Source: CAZSWR01 sp964610885 (GTDB lineage: Bacteria; Bacteroidota; Ignavibacteria; Kapaibacteriales; UBA2268). Taken from it: a stretch of DNA of 44,390 bases. Shown in pieces: positions 18,101 through 30,100 of the stretch (position 1 is the first letter of the stretch; the number at the start of each line of letters is the position of its first letter). A program made the position numbers and the translations under genes. The stretch covers positions 1-44,390 of the forward strand of contig CAZSWR010000017.1 of NCBI GenBank assembly GCA_964610885.1, written 5' to 3'. Under the pieces are notes generated by a model. It was not told the origin of the DNA. It was given only the letters and a program-made list of their open reading frames with translations, and searched no databases.

Positions 18101-21100
18101 TTATTGCCCAATGTCAATAACGCCACTGTTGATTATCAAGTGCTTGTTATATACATTCTTATATACAGTAAGGGCATCCAACCCCTCTGGAATTGCTAGT
18201 GTTGAACCAATTTCATTGTGCATATTGCCTCTGGCGAGTATCTTCTTGGTTACGAAGCGGCTTCCAAAACCGTTCAGCAGCAGGTTCCCATAGCCCTCGC
18301 CAACGGAGCTTGAAGCGTCGTACATCAGAAGCGGGACGTTCGAAATGTCTTGATTGTCCCCAACGTACTCGAACCAACTGTCTTCTCCGAGCGAATAGCC
18401 TGTGAAGAGATTTACTACGTCAATGGCCGCATTCGCCCCTCCCACTCTAATGTACGCTCCGTCTGCTAAGGTAAACTTCCCGGTATTCGAAGCGCTACCA
18501 TTAGCTGTATTCGTACCTAACGATAAGACGCCCGAGAGCACAATTAAATTATTATCGACAGTAACATTCTTATCGGCTCTTACGGCATTACTTCCCGCGG
18601 CGCCTGTGTTATTGACCACCAACGTATAAAGGTTTGCCGGAAGCCCGCTTCCATATTTCTGGTCGGTTGTTCCGTTGTAATAATATATCGCATTCGGATT
18701 AAAGCCACGAGTCGTGGTTTGAATATTTCCAGTACTTTCGCCCGAAAGCGCTATACCGTCTGACGATCCTATTCCAAGTGTTGAGTGGTCGCCAATATTG
18801 AATACGTTTCCAAAAAGCGTGTAATTGCCAGTGAACAAAGTGCCTGTATTCGTAACGTCCGTACCGAGCGACACACCCGAGACGTTCGGCGATAGGTCGA
18901 GAGAAACGACGTGGTTCCCCAAATCGTCATTTCCGCCGCCGATGATAACAGAGTCCTGAGTGTTGTCCGGCCAAATGCCCGGTCCGAAAATCGGTTGCAG
19001 CGATGCGTGCGGGTGCGGCGCGTAAGTCCAAGTATTCGGGTCGTCCCAATTGCCTGATTGGCGGCTGAAAAAGATGCGGCGGAACGCTTGGTCGCTGCCG
19101 ATTATCCAATCGCCATAGAAATTCGCATAGGCCAAATCCGATGGCGTGCTGAACGAAAGGCCGCCCATGTTGATCGACCAACCGCCGCCCACCGGATACG
19201 TCATCCAGAAGCCGCCCAATTTTTCTTTGAATGGCCTCCAGCGCCCGACTCGGCCGAAATCTGCGCCAACCACTTCGTCGGCAGGAAAATGGAAAGTCCA
19301 ACCGCCATTGATCTTGGCCGTGCTTGTGTCCACCGCCCAATACCTACGGAGGTACGAAATGCCCGGCGTGGACGAAATGCCAATGTGAGTGCCGTCATAT
19401 GGGGCTGCGTGGCTTCCTTCGCTGGTCCGAACGGCAAGCAGTCCGTTTGTACCGGCGCCACCGCCGGCGAAGACTGCCCTTGCCAACCTGTTCGTTCCGC
19501 CCTCAAGCGATCCGACCGGAAACACATAAGAACCGGACGAGAGCACATTCCGATAGAGCATTCCACTTGTCTTCGATGTGCGGACAAACCGCGAATTGCC
19601 GTAGTTAATGATTGCGCTGTCCGTCCTCGTGTCGTAAACAATCATGTCGAGGCTGTCGCCAAGCACGAAATAGTTGTCGTCGCGAAGGAAGTTTAACGAT
19701 TTGTTTATGTAAATCTGATTATTCAACGCACCGTTGAGCCTGAGGCCCTCCACGACTGCGCCGTTCTCTTTGTTCATCTGCAACACGTTGAAAGCAAGGC
19801 CCGCCGCGTTGCCAAGGTACAACCGGCTGTCCTTCGTGCCGGACATCGTGAATATGCCCGCCGCTCCCGGCTCGAAAGCTGTATTGTTCCATAGCGAGAA
19901 ATTGCCATAGAGTATCAAACTCCTGTCGCCGGAGGCCAACCTGCCGTGCAGCACTTGGATGGAATCGCGAATCTTGACGGCTGCGGCTGTTTTGTTGAAC
20001 GTAACCGTAAATGTATTCAAACCGGTGTTATCGACGATAATCGACGCAACAGAGTCGGGCAGCCCCAACCCAATGGCTTGGGATTTCGTGTTGTAGTAAA
20101 CATATTTGCTGACGCCATATTTACGAGTCGTGGTTTGGATCACTCCCGATGGAGTCCCCTCGAGCGAAAGCCCATCGAAACGTTGCATACCCATGATACA
20201 ACTGTCCTTCAGCTCGAAGGCGATACCGCGAATCAAGTTCAATTCCCCATCGACGTATAGTTCGCCCGCTTCCATGCCCGCAGGCTTTTCGACGGTGATT
20301 GCGCGCACTTCGATGAACGGAACGCCGGTGGGCACCGTAACCCGCTTGCCATTGCCGATATAGACTTTGTCTGTGGCCGAGGGCAAGAATCCCGGCGCGC
20401 GAGTCGGCGGGTCGTAGATATTGTAGCCGGAGAGAGACCATGTGTCGTAGTCCATCCAGTTGCCCGATTGGTAGCTATAGAAAGTTACGCCCGAAGGCTC
20501 GCCGATAATGAAATCTCCGAAAAATCTATGCGTAATCGATTTAATGGTCGAATCAGTTTTCACAGTGGTTGTCGTTGTAAACCAATTGCCCACGGTATCG
20601 TAGCCAGGAGTGCGGCGGAAATGCTCGAGGAACGAAAGAGTAGGATTCCGCCCAATCGTGTCTGACGGCAAAATATAGTACGTTGTCAGATTATATGTCC
20701 TCCCGCCCAGGTCGAATCCGGTGCCGGTATTGACGTTCCAGTATTTTTGAATACTATTGTCGTTCCTGACCAAAGAATCGCCTGGGAATTCGGGGTGATT
20801 GAAGTCGTAATGAATCGCTCCGACCAATCCGGCCGAGCCGCCCGAACCGACACTCTCGAAAAGCACAGGCCTGTACGACGATACGGCTGTACTGCCGCCC
20901 ACGGGGAAGAAGACCGAACTGGCCCCGACGTCCACATAGCGATACAGCCGGCCATCGATGTGCCCGCCGCCATTCTGGAGCAGGGCCGCCGACGAACCGC
21001 CCGAAGGGCTGATTTCGAGGTACTTATTGTTGGTTCTGGAGTTAAAAAGCGCAGTATTGCCAATGCCGAACTCGAAAATATTCCGCACGACCAGGTTCGA

Positions 21101-24100
21101 ATTGCCCGTGCCGAGCGCGACCAGTCCGCCATTAGTTTTCTGAACGGTAAAATTGAAAAGTGTCAAGCCTGAGCCTGTTTGGTTGAAAATTGTCTGAGTA
21201 TTGGCATTGCCGTTGAGCGTCAGCCGTCCATTTGTCGAATTGAAAGTACCGTAGTTGATCAGGTCTCCGCCCAGAGCAAGCGAATTACCAAGGAAACTGA
21301 CCGAGTGGTTTGCGTCCACGTAGTAGTTGTTCCTTACGGTGAATTCCATCTCGTTGAAAGTAGTAGATGCTGGGCTTCCAACTGCATTAGCCGAATGCAA
21401 CATATAGACGGGCATCGTGCCCTTCAGCTTGATCGGATTGTTTGCGGCAATTGTGGAGTCTCCTGCCTGGATGATACCACCGGTCATACCGCTACCGTTT
21501 GTAGCCGAAACGTAGAAGTCGGCAATTGCACCCAAGACACCTTTTGCGATAATAATCCGCCCTCCGGGCATATCGAACGAAGAGCCGACGTTGCCCAAAT
21601 CGAATCCAATTTTCGTAGAATCGGTGCTGCCAAGGCGGAGGACGCGAGTCGTGCCGTTCGTATCCATAGAGAAGTTGACCGTGGACGCTGTCTGGTACCG
21701 CGAGAGCGATCCGGCAATATCCAAATATCCATTGTTGGCTTTGATGTATGAACCAGTATTGTAATACAACCCTTCGCCGGGCGCATCGCCGATGGTAAAA
21801 TTGCCGCCTTTGAGTTCGATAACCGAATTGAAATCAGTAATAATATCCGAACCGGAAAGTATCAGTCCGACGTTGGAAGTGAACCCTGAATGTTTGCCCA
21901 TTTGGAGCGTGTTGGCGCGGGAGACGTTCACCGTTGCGTTCACGTTGTGCACGAAGACGCCCGTCTGCGGCACAATTTGGAAACCGGAATTGCTCGTGGT
22001 TGTGGCCGCCGAGAAGCTCAAAGAGTTATTGATGAGCGAATCGGAAAGCAGCCTATTTTTCGCAAGAATGATCTTTCCAATGTCTCCCCAAGCGCCTTCG
22101 CCCACGATTTGTGAATTAAGCGAATCCACGAAAGCAATGGTTGTGAAGGCATTTGCCGCAGCATAGGTGTTTACTCCGCCGGTTGAGGTGTTGCTTAGGT
22201 TCCCCGGCAAATACAGAGTATCGTACCTTCCGGGAGTATTTGATCCGTTAAGGATAGAATTTTCGCTAATTGAAATAGCACTTGTTTTTAGCCATTTGAT
22301 AAGTGGCGATGGCCCCATCGTTAGCGTGCCGACGCCCACAGCCGGGTTCGTCGATCCCAAGTTTATCGTATCGACCCGAGCGGAGTCCAGATTGTATGTT
22401 ATCGTATGCCCATCGATATAGACAGTATCGTTAAGGAAGAGCTGGCTCGGATAGTACGACGATGGCGGCCCCGCGTGGCGAAGCACCGGATCGTTCGACC
22501 AATTCGATGGAAGATTCCAATTCCCGGTAGCACGGCTCCAGAAAATACGGCCCTTGAAGAAGGTCGGCGATTCGCCTGCCGTGAAGTCCCCTGCAAGAAT
22601 GTTCGAATTGGTGAGCGTTATTGGCGAGGGCTTGGCAATAGGCGTGGTTCCCAAATTGATTTCCCAACCGGTACCTGTAATGTAGCAAGCAGGAACATAT
22701 TTATTATAGTTACCGTTTATATCATCTGTATGATATGTGAATTGCAAGCTCGATGCCGTTACCGAGGAAATGCCTGCATAATCCACCGACCAGTATTTCT
22801 TAAGTATATTGTCCGAAATTCTGTTCGGGTGCAAGCCGGAGTGCAGGCGCAATCCGATGCTGGGAGTAGCCGCGTATGTCCCGGTCATGCTAATAAATGC
22901 AGGATTGTATATAGTATCGACACCCACAGGGAATGTAAATGATTTGGCTCCGGCAGCGTTAGTGAACAGTCGGGAAACGTATGCCCCATTCGCTCCGCCC
23001 GAGGAAACGAACATTCTCGTTTTGCCGAAAGTGCCGGTCAGAGTGGACGAGGCCCCAAGCACGAGCGAATCTCCGTCCGAAATATGTACATTATTATTTG
23101 TCGAATAATTAAACGTGCCGTTGACTGTTACTTTCTGATTTTTGAACACAATAACAGTATCCGCTGAGGATTTGTTCACCGTCAGGTTATTGAATGCCAC
23201 AGGCGCCGATCCGCGGATTGTATCGCGTTGGTTCCCCAAAAGGTTGACGGTTCCAGTGCCGGCGTTGAAGGCATTTATTGAGTCGTGGACGAAATCTCCG
23301 TATAGGTTGATTGCGTTGGCGCCCACGCGCAGCTCTCCACTCTTCAGATAGACAGAATCAATAACGTTGATTGCTTTCCCAAGGTTGATAATGCTTCCGT
23401 TGTTCCTCATGGAATTCACGCCAAACGACATAACAGTGTTCGGAAGCCCCGTGCCGGTTGCCTGAGTTATAACATTATTATTATTAATGATCTCTACGGT
23501 ATAGTCTTCGTATTCGCCATTTGAATTGCTCGATTGGTCGCAATCGTTTGTGGAAACCGAGACGCGCAACCGAGTGGAGCCGACAGTCGTTCCGGCGGGC
23601 ACTGTGAACGTCCCCGTATATGATTGGCCCACTTGCCGATTGCTGAAAAGCCTTTCGGGCGCAGCATTTGTAAACCCGCAGTTACGGTCGTAATCGATCC
23701 ATGCTTTGAAATATCTGTTCACGCCGTTATTGTTTGCAGTAACCGTAAGATTGTAGGTACTTCCGGCAACCAGTGTCACTTTGTTTTCCAAATAGTGATT
23801 AATACCGGTATTTGACCTGCGCAATCTGTCATCGGTTTGGTTGTCGAAGATTGATACGCCGCCGGGACTGGTCGTCGCTTGGACTCGAGTGATATAATTC
23901 GTCCGATTGTCTGGAGTGGTCGGTAGTGTGTACCTATAACCTGTATTGTGCGTATTGCCTGCTGCCGAATAAATCACGTTGCAACTGTCGTTGTAGGCAG
24001 CGTCCACAAAAAGCATTGAGACGTTACCTGTAGTCGATTTGTTTCCAGGCAGAATACCATCTGCTGATCCTATGATGAGTGTGCCGAATTTTTCGACAAC

Positions 24101-27100
24101 GAAAGCATTTCCATGATAGTTATAATACCCCAAATCGAGCGTGCCGCCAGCCTCGACGTATGTGGATGGGCCAGTAAGGGCATTCACTGCGTCGTCGGAA
24201 ACGGTCCAATTTGTCCCAACGTTGCAATCGAGGGTTACTTTGTGCCCATCGCCAATATAAGCGTTATCATATTGGCGTCGAGGCGTGCCGCGTATCACTG
24301 TATTGCCATTGAAAAGCCTGTAGGTAGAGTCTGCATAATTAACAGTGGAACCATAGCCCACGGTGGACCAAGTGGTGGGGTCGCTCCAATTGCCATCGCG
24401 AACGCTATAGAATGAATAGAATTGTTTGAGCGAGTCCTGCTGTCCGCAGATAAAGTCGCCGAGCAGGAGGTCGTTGCCGATCATTTCGCTGCTGCCGAAT
24501 AATGTATTCACTGTGGCAGCGTTGCAATAAGCGAGGCCACCTGCCAGAGCGCCTGTATAGGTAAACCTCGGAGATTTAGATAAATCGCGAGTATCCGTAC
24601 AGAAAGTTGCCCCGTCGTTACTGGCTCCATTTGCTGCATACATGGGCTGCCAATCGATTCCGCCTGTCCATTTCCGCAGATACGACATTTCGATACAGCC
24701 CCAATAATCGACCGCGCCCTCATCGCCCGGCACCACGAAATACGCCCTCGGGCTGAACGTTCGGCCGCCCTGAGCGAATGTGGAGCCTTGGGGCCGCGTC
24801 ATGCGCCAGTATTTCGGTCCAATAAGGCGGAAAGGATAAATCGAATGGAATTCCTCGACCAAAAGATAAGGATGGCGTCCGTCCTCCACCTTCAGTCCGA
24901 CGTATCCGGCCGTGCCACCGTTTGAATTGAAGGCCAATTGGAACGGCGAGTAGCGAACGAAATCGCCAACTTCCCAAATCGTCGTAGATTGATTGATGGC
25001 AACATTTTTGCGAAGTTCGCCATTGACCCATCCGCGAGTGTTCGAGGCATTATTCACAGTGCCGCTCGTACTGATGACGTACGCGCCGGTGCGGGTCCGA
25101 GCATTAATTGTTGATTTATTCGTTGCTGTAGCCGTGAAGTCCAGCGTGCCGCCGATTTGCAGGACTGTGTTGTCCCAAAGCAAAACGTTGCCAGTTCCAT
25201 CAGTTTTGTTCAAAGTAAGATTATTGACAACCAACGGAAGGGCGCCGAGGTTCGTTATAGTATCCTCTTGCACTCCGCTGAAGGTGAGCGTGAAGGCGCC
25301 GGGAGTGAAGAGCGAACCGGATTCCCTCCGCAAATTGCCGTTTATCGTTAGGTTCGCGCCGGCGGTAAAATTGCCGACAACTATGTGCAACGAATCGGAA
25401 ACTGCAACGGCTTGGTTCAGGTTCACTACGTTTGCCTGCGCTGCTTTGTCGATCGTGAGCGAGGCGATTGTGGCCGGGACTCGTGTGCCCATGGCCTGCG
25501 GCGTCAAAGCACCATTGAAGATTAGGTGCGAACGGCCGTGGTTTCCATAGTTCAGATCGACAGTGGTTGTCTGAATGTTGCCGGTTGCATTTGTTCCGTT
25601 TGCGCTTCCGAGGGCCAAAGCGCCATCCTTGGCAATGCGGAAGGCTCCTGTGCCGCTAATAATGTTTGTACCGGTCAGCAATTTGCCCGATGTATCGATT
25701 TGCACGAAGCCGGAGGTGCGGCAGCTGTATGCGCCGTCGAGAGTTATTGTTTTGCTGTCGCCAACATAGACGTGGGCCGAATCGCCTGTAGCTGCGTCGG
25801 CGGGAGCAATAAGCGAAGGAGTCCCGCCATAGCCCTGAGTGGACCAATTGGAAGGAACCGACCAATTGCCATTGGCTATACTAAAGAATGAAATATTGGC
25901 CGGATCGCCAATTATTATCGTCCCGATGGAATCGAGTTTCCTATATTCGATTGCCGTATCGGCGCGGAATCCGATATTGGGCCTAAATGTATAGATCGGA
26001 GATACCCACAAGCCGGTCGGCGTCAGCAAACGAGACTCGAACACGCTATAGTTTGCCCCGTTCCGCAGGTCGTTTGTCTTGATGAACTGGGTGATTGCGT
26101 TATAAGTCCTTCCCGCGCCAATTGCGAACGAGCTGCTCGATGGGACAGAGAAGCTCCACTGGCGGGCGACGTGCTTGGGCAAGCTCATTCCGCTGCCGGA
26201 CGGAAGTATCTGCGTCGGCGTGGAATTGTTCCACGAGACAGGACTGGTCGCTGTGGGCGGCGGAGTGATCGTATCGGCTATGATATTGATGTAGCCTGCT
26301 TTGCCGCCGTCGGCATTGAAAGAAATCGTGTATGGAGTGTACGATTTCCCATAGCCAACCTCGAAGACAGTGGGAACAGTGCCAGTACCGATGTAGCGCC
26401 TCATCGCGCCATCAATATGGCCGGCTGTGGCTCCCGTGCGGATAAGTGTTGCGCTCGGATGCACGCTCAGATATCGCGACCGAGTTATCAAGTTTCCGTT
26501 TTGCAGCGTAATCGAACCGAGAGAATCAATATAAACTCCATTGTCACCAACCAAGGTGCCAACTGAGTTGGCATTCACCGAATTTGGATTATTAACTACT
26601 AAATTATAGAATAGCGCATTGCCGCTAACTTTGCTCAGGAACTGAGTCGCAGAGCCATCGAAGCGCACGGTGGATTTCCCAGCAGTGAAAGTGCCGCCCA
26701 GGTTCGTCCAATTCCCTTCGAGGGACATGATCGTGGGCGTAGTGCTGCCCATAACATATTTCGAGCCGCTCTCGATCGTGAAATTCCCACGAACCTTCCA
26801 GTTGTCGCTCGGATTCGTATAGCCAATACCGGTAATCACAACGTGGTGGAAAGGATTCTGCGCAGTATCCCTAACGGTAACGGTTACCGGAGCGAGCGGA
26901 TCGTTGATGATCGACCGGAAGATGACCGAATTGGTGCCTGGCACGAATGTACTGCCGGCCGTTGCGTTCAGCCACGAATGTTGCACTTCGAGATTCTGGG
27001 AATTCAGCGCGAGCGCAGCTCCGTTCGTAATGGTGAGGTCGTTCAGTACTATAAAAGTACTTGCATCCGATGAGCGAAGTCTCTTCGTACCGCTGTTTTC

Positions 27101-30100
27101 CACCCGTAAGTTGTAATACGACAGGTTCACGACCGTGTCGGACGGGCTTTGCGGACGGCAAGGTATGTCTTGGTTGTTACCATTGAAAACAACAGTCGAA
27201 CCGTTAGTATTGAAACGGCGGTTCGGAGCGCCAACAAAGTTCAGTCGGCTTAGGTCGAAGTTGTTCGATATCCGAATCTCGCCCTGAGATTGGAAAGCGA
27301 CGCTACCGCTGACGTTTCCGCTGATTTTCAGATCGTAGTACTGCCCCACTTGCGGCTGGAGCATGGTGCTTGGGATGGTCGGATTGGCGGGCACCTCGAA
27401 CGTAATCCTTCCGATTGTGAACACGGGAGGAGTATAATTCAATGGGAAACTATTGCGAATAATCATTTCGCCGCCACGCATGGTCATTGTTCGGCCGGCG
27501 AGCGCGCCATCAATTGTATTATTCAGGCCGATATCGAGCGCGCCCTGATTGATAACCAACGAATCACTTATTATTAATGTTTTGCTGAGAGCTACCGTAT
27601 CGGAAATCGATCCGCCCTCGATGGCAATCGACCGAACCGGCGAGGGCACAGCATCGCCCGTGGTTTGGAGCGCGGCCGTGGAATCGATGAAACGGTAAAT
27701 ACCATTCTGCGAGAAATCTCTGACGTTGGTCTGGACGGCTCCGCTGTCCAATTTTGTGGATGCAAGAATTATTCCGTTCGGATGGCCAATATCCAGGATG
27801 CCGGCGTTCTCGGCGGCCACGTTCGAGCCGACGCGCATCGTGTCTCCCTGGATAATATTTGAGCCGAGAATGCGCAAGCGTCCGGTTTTGGTAACTGTAT
27901 TGACAACGCCCTTGTCCACCCACACAATATTTGCTTTGGCGATAGGGGCAGAAATCGTAACAGTGTCGCGAATCATCACTCGGTCGGAGCGTTTGTTCGG
28001 GGCCGTGTTCGAGGGGTTGCCTGTGTATTCGAATCCGAGTTTCGACCATGTGTTCGGGTCGTTGTAATCGCCATTCTTGATGCTGTAGTAGGTGGCGCGC
28101 CCGATGCTCTGTTCGCCACCGACGAAATCGCCGGAAAGAGAATCGAGCTGGGTCGAGTAGAAGAAGTTTTCGCCGAATCGGACGTAGTTATTGTCTCGCC
28201 CTGGGTTCATCTGCCAGAATCCATCGGGGTCGGGATACGAAGGCCGATACGCCCAAACATAATAATCAACAATCGACCCCTGTATGGACAGCGGGTCGAA
28301 ATATGCCATAAAATCGGATGTACGTATAGGTTTAAATACAATGTCTTCGGTTTTCACCACCCAGTATTTCTTGAATGAAACCCCAGGGGTTTCCACCTGA
28401 GGATGCTCCCGAGGCACCAATTTGAGAGAAACTGAGGCGTTGGGACCGTAATCGGCACTGTCTTTATAAATCTTTATTACAGCAGGAGTATAGGACGGGT
28501 AAGGAATGTTCATTGCATCCCAAACGTAGCTACCGGCCGGGAAAAGGAAATTCACTTCAGGAATGGGCGGGGTTACGTCCGGCGTCATCATCTTGCGAAT
28601 CTTGCCACCGGCGAAACCGGACATCGAGTTCAATACGAATTTTTTGTTCGTGAAGGCCTGGTCGAAGCCAATCGGAGAGGAATAGCAGTTTCCCGCGGGG
28701 CCGATGGTAAGTGTATCAAACTGCAAATCGAGTAATGTATTCGATACTATCCTAAGCTCGCCATTGATACGCATGGCCGTGTCCATATAAACATGGTGCG
28801 TGGTGTCCGATGGGGCATTGTCTGTTTTGTTCAGAGTTACATTATTGAAATATGTCTCCTGCCCGCCGCGTACATATTGGGCCGACCCGCCGGCGAAGGT
28901 TACCGTTCTGCTCGAGCCGTTGAATCCGGCAGTCGATGAGAAATTATTCGTCCAATTGCCATACAAAGTGATGTCTTGTGTATTCTGCAAGAACCTGTCT
29001 GCGCCAGCTCCGGCCAGATTTATCTCGTTCGAGACGGAAAGGTCGTTGCCCGTAAGGACGACTTGCGGAGAGTTAGCGGCAAGTTCGACGAGGCTGGGAA
29101 TTGTTTTATTCGTATTGATATAGACGATTTGCGCGGGCAGAGTGGCATTGATTCGGAGCGAGCCATTGCCGGAAACTGTTCCTGAGCCGGCCAACACGTG
29201 GAAATCTCCATTTGTATAGCCTGTTCCTGAATTCAGTTCAATATCGCCGCCAGTCCAATTGAAAGTCGAAGTGGTTTGCGAAATGTCGAAGACTCCTCGA
29301 TCCACCGATGGCGAACCGGAAGTGCCGACCGTTGCCTTGCCGCCCGATTGGCTGTATTGCACGCTATCGGCAGCGTTTGCAGAGCGCGAAAGCCTACCGG
29401 CAACGTTCAAATTGCCATTCGAGATTTCGATCCTGGGCGCCTGCGCTGCTGTCGAAGTATAAATCAAATCGTTGCCCGCGGCGGTTCCGACGTTAATTGT
29501 TCCGTTGGTCAGGCGAAGCAGACCCTCGAGGGTGATCGTTCCGTTCGCTCCGAGCACCGTTACCTGCGGGTTGTCCACCCAGAGGCCGGAGTTTGGGTTG
29601 ATTGTGTAGTTGGCCGTCGAGAAGAAGACGCGAGAGAACACGAAAGAGCCAGAAATGCGGAAAACGCCCTGAGTCAGCGTAAGGAAATCATTCGGCGCAT
29701 CGAAATTCGACGAATTAATGCGCACTTCGGCGGTGGCTCCATTTTTTGAAACGATAATAGAACCGAAGTAATTATTCGCAGCCGTACCGCTGACGAGCGC
29801 GTCGGCAGAGCCTGAGAAAGTGAATGTGCCGCTGTTCAGGGGCATCGATCCATTGTTGACGATATTGCCGGTAATGGTTAGCTGGCCGTTCTGGTTGAGC
29901 GTTGCGCCGGAATTGATGTTTATTGAGCCATTAATCTGTACCGTGGAATTGGGTCTGAAAGAGACAACAACGCCATTCTTCAGGTTGACCAATTCTTGCG
30001 CCGCTACATTCATTTGCCAAACGACAAAGGCCACAACACAAGACAGCACAAACGCAAACCTTTTCAGTTTCGCCGATGCGTGTCTTGCTATATGTACTCT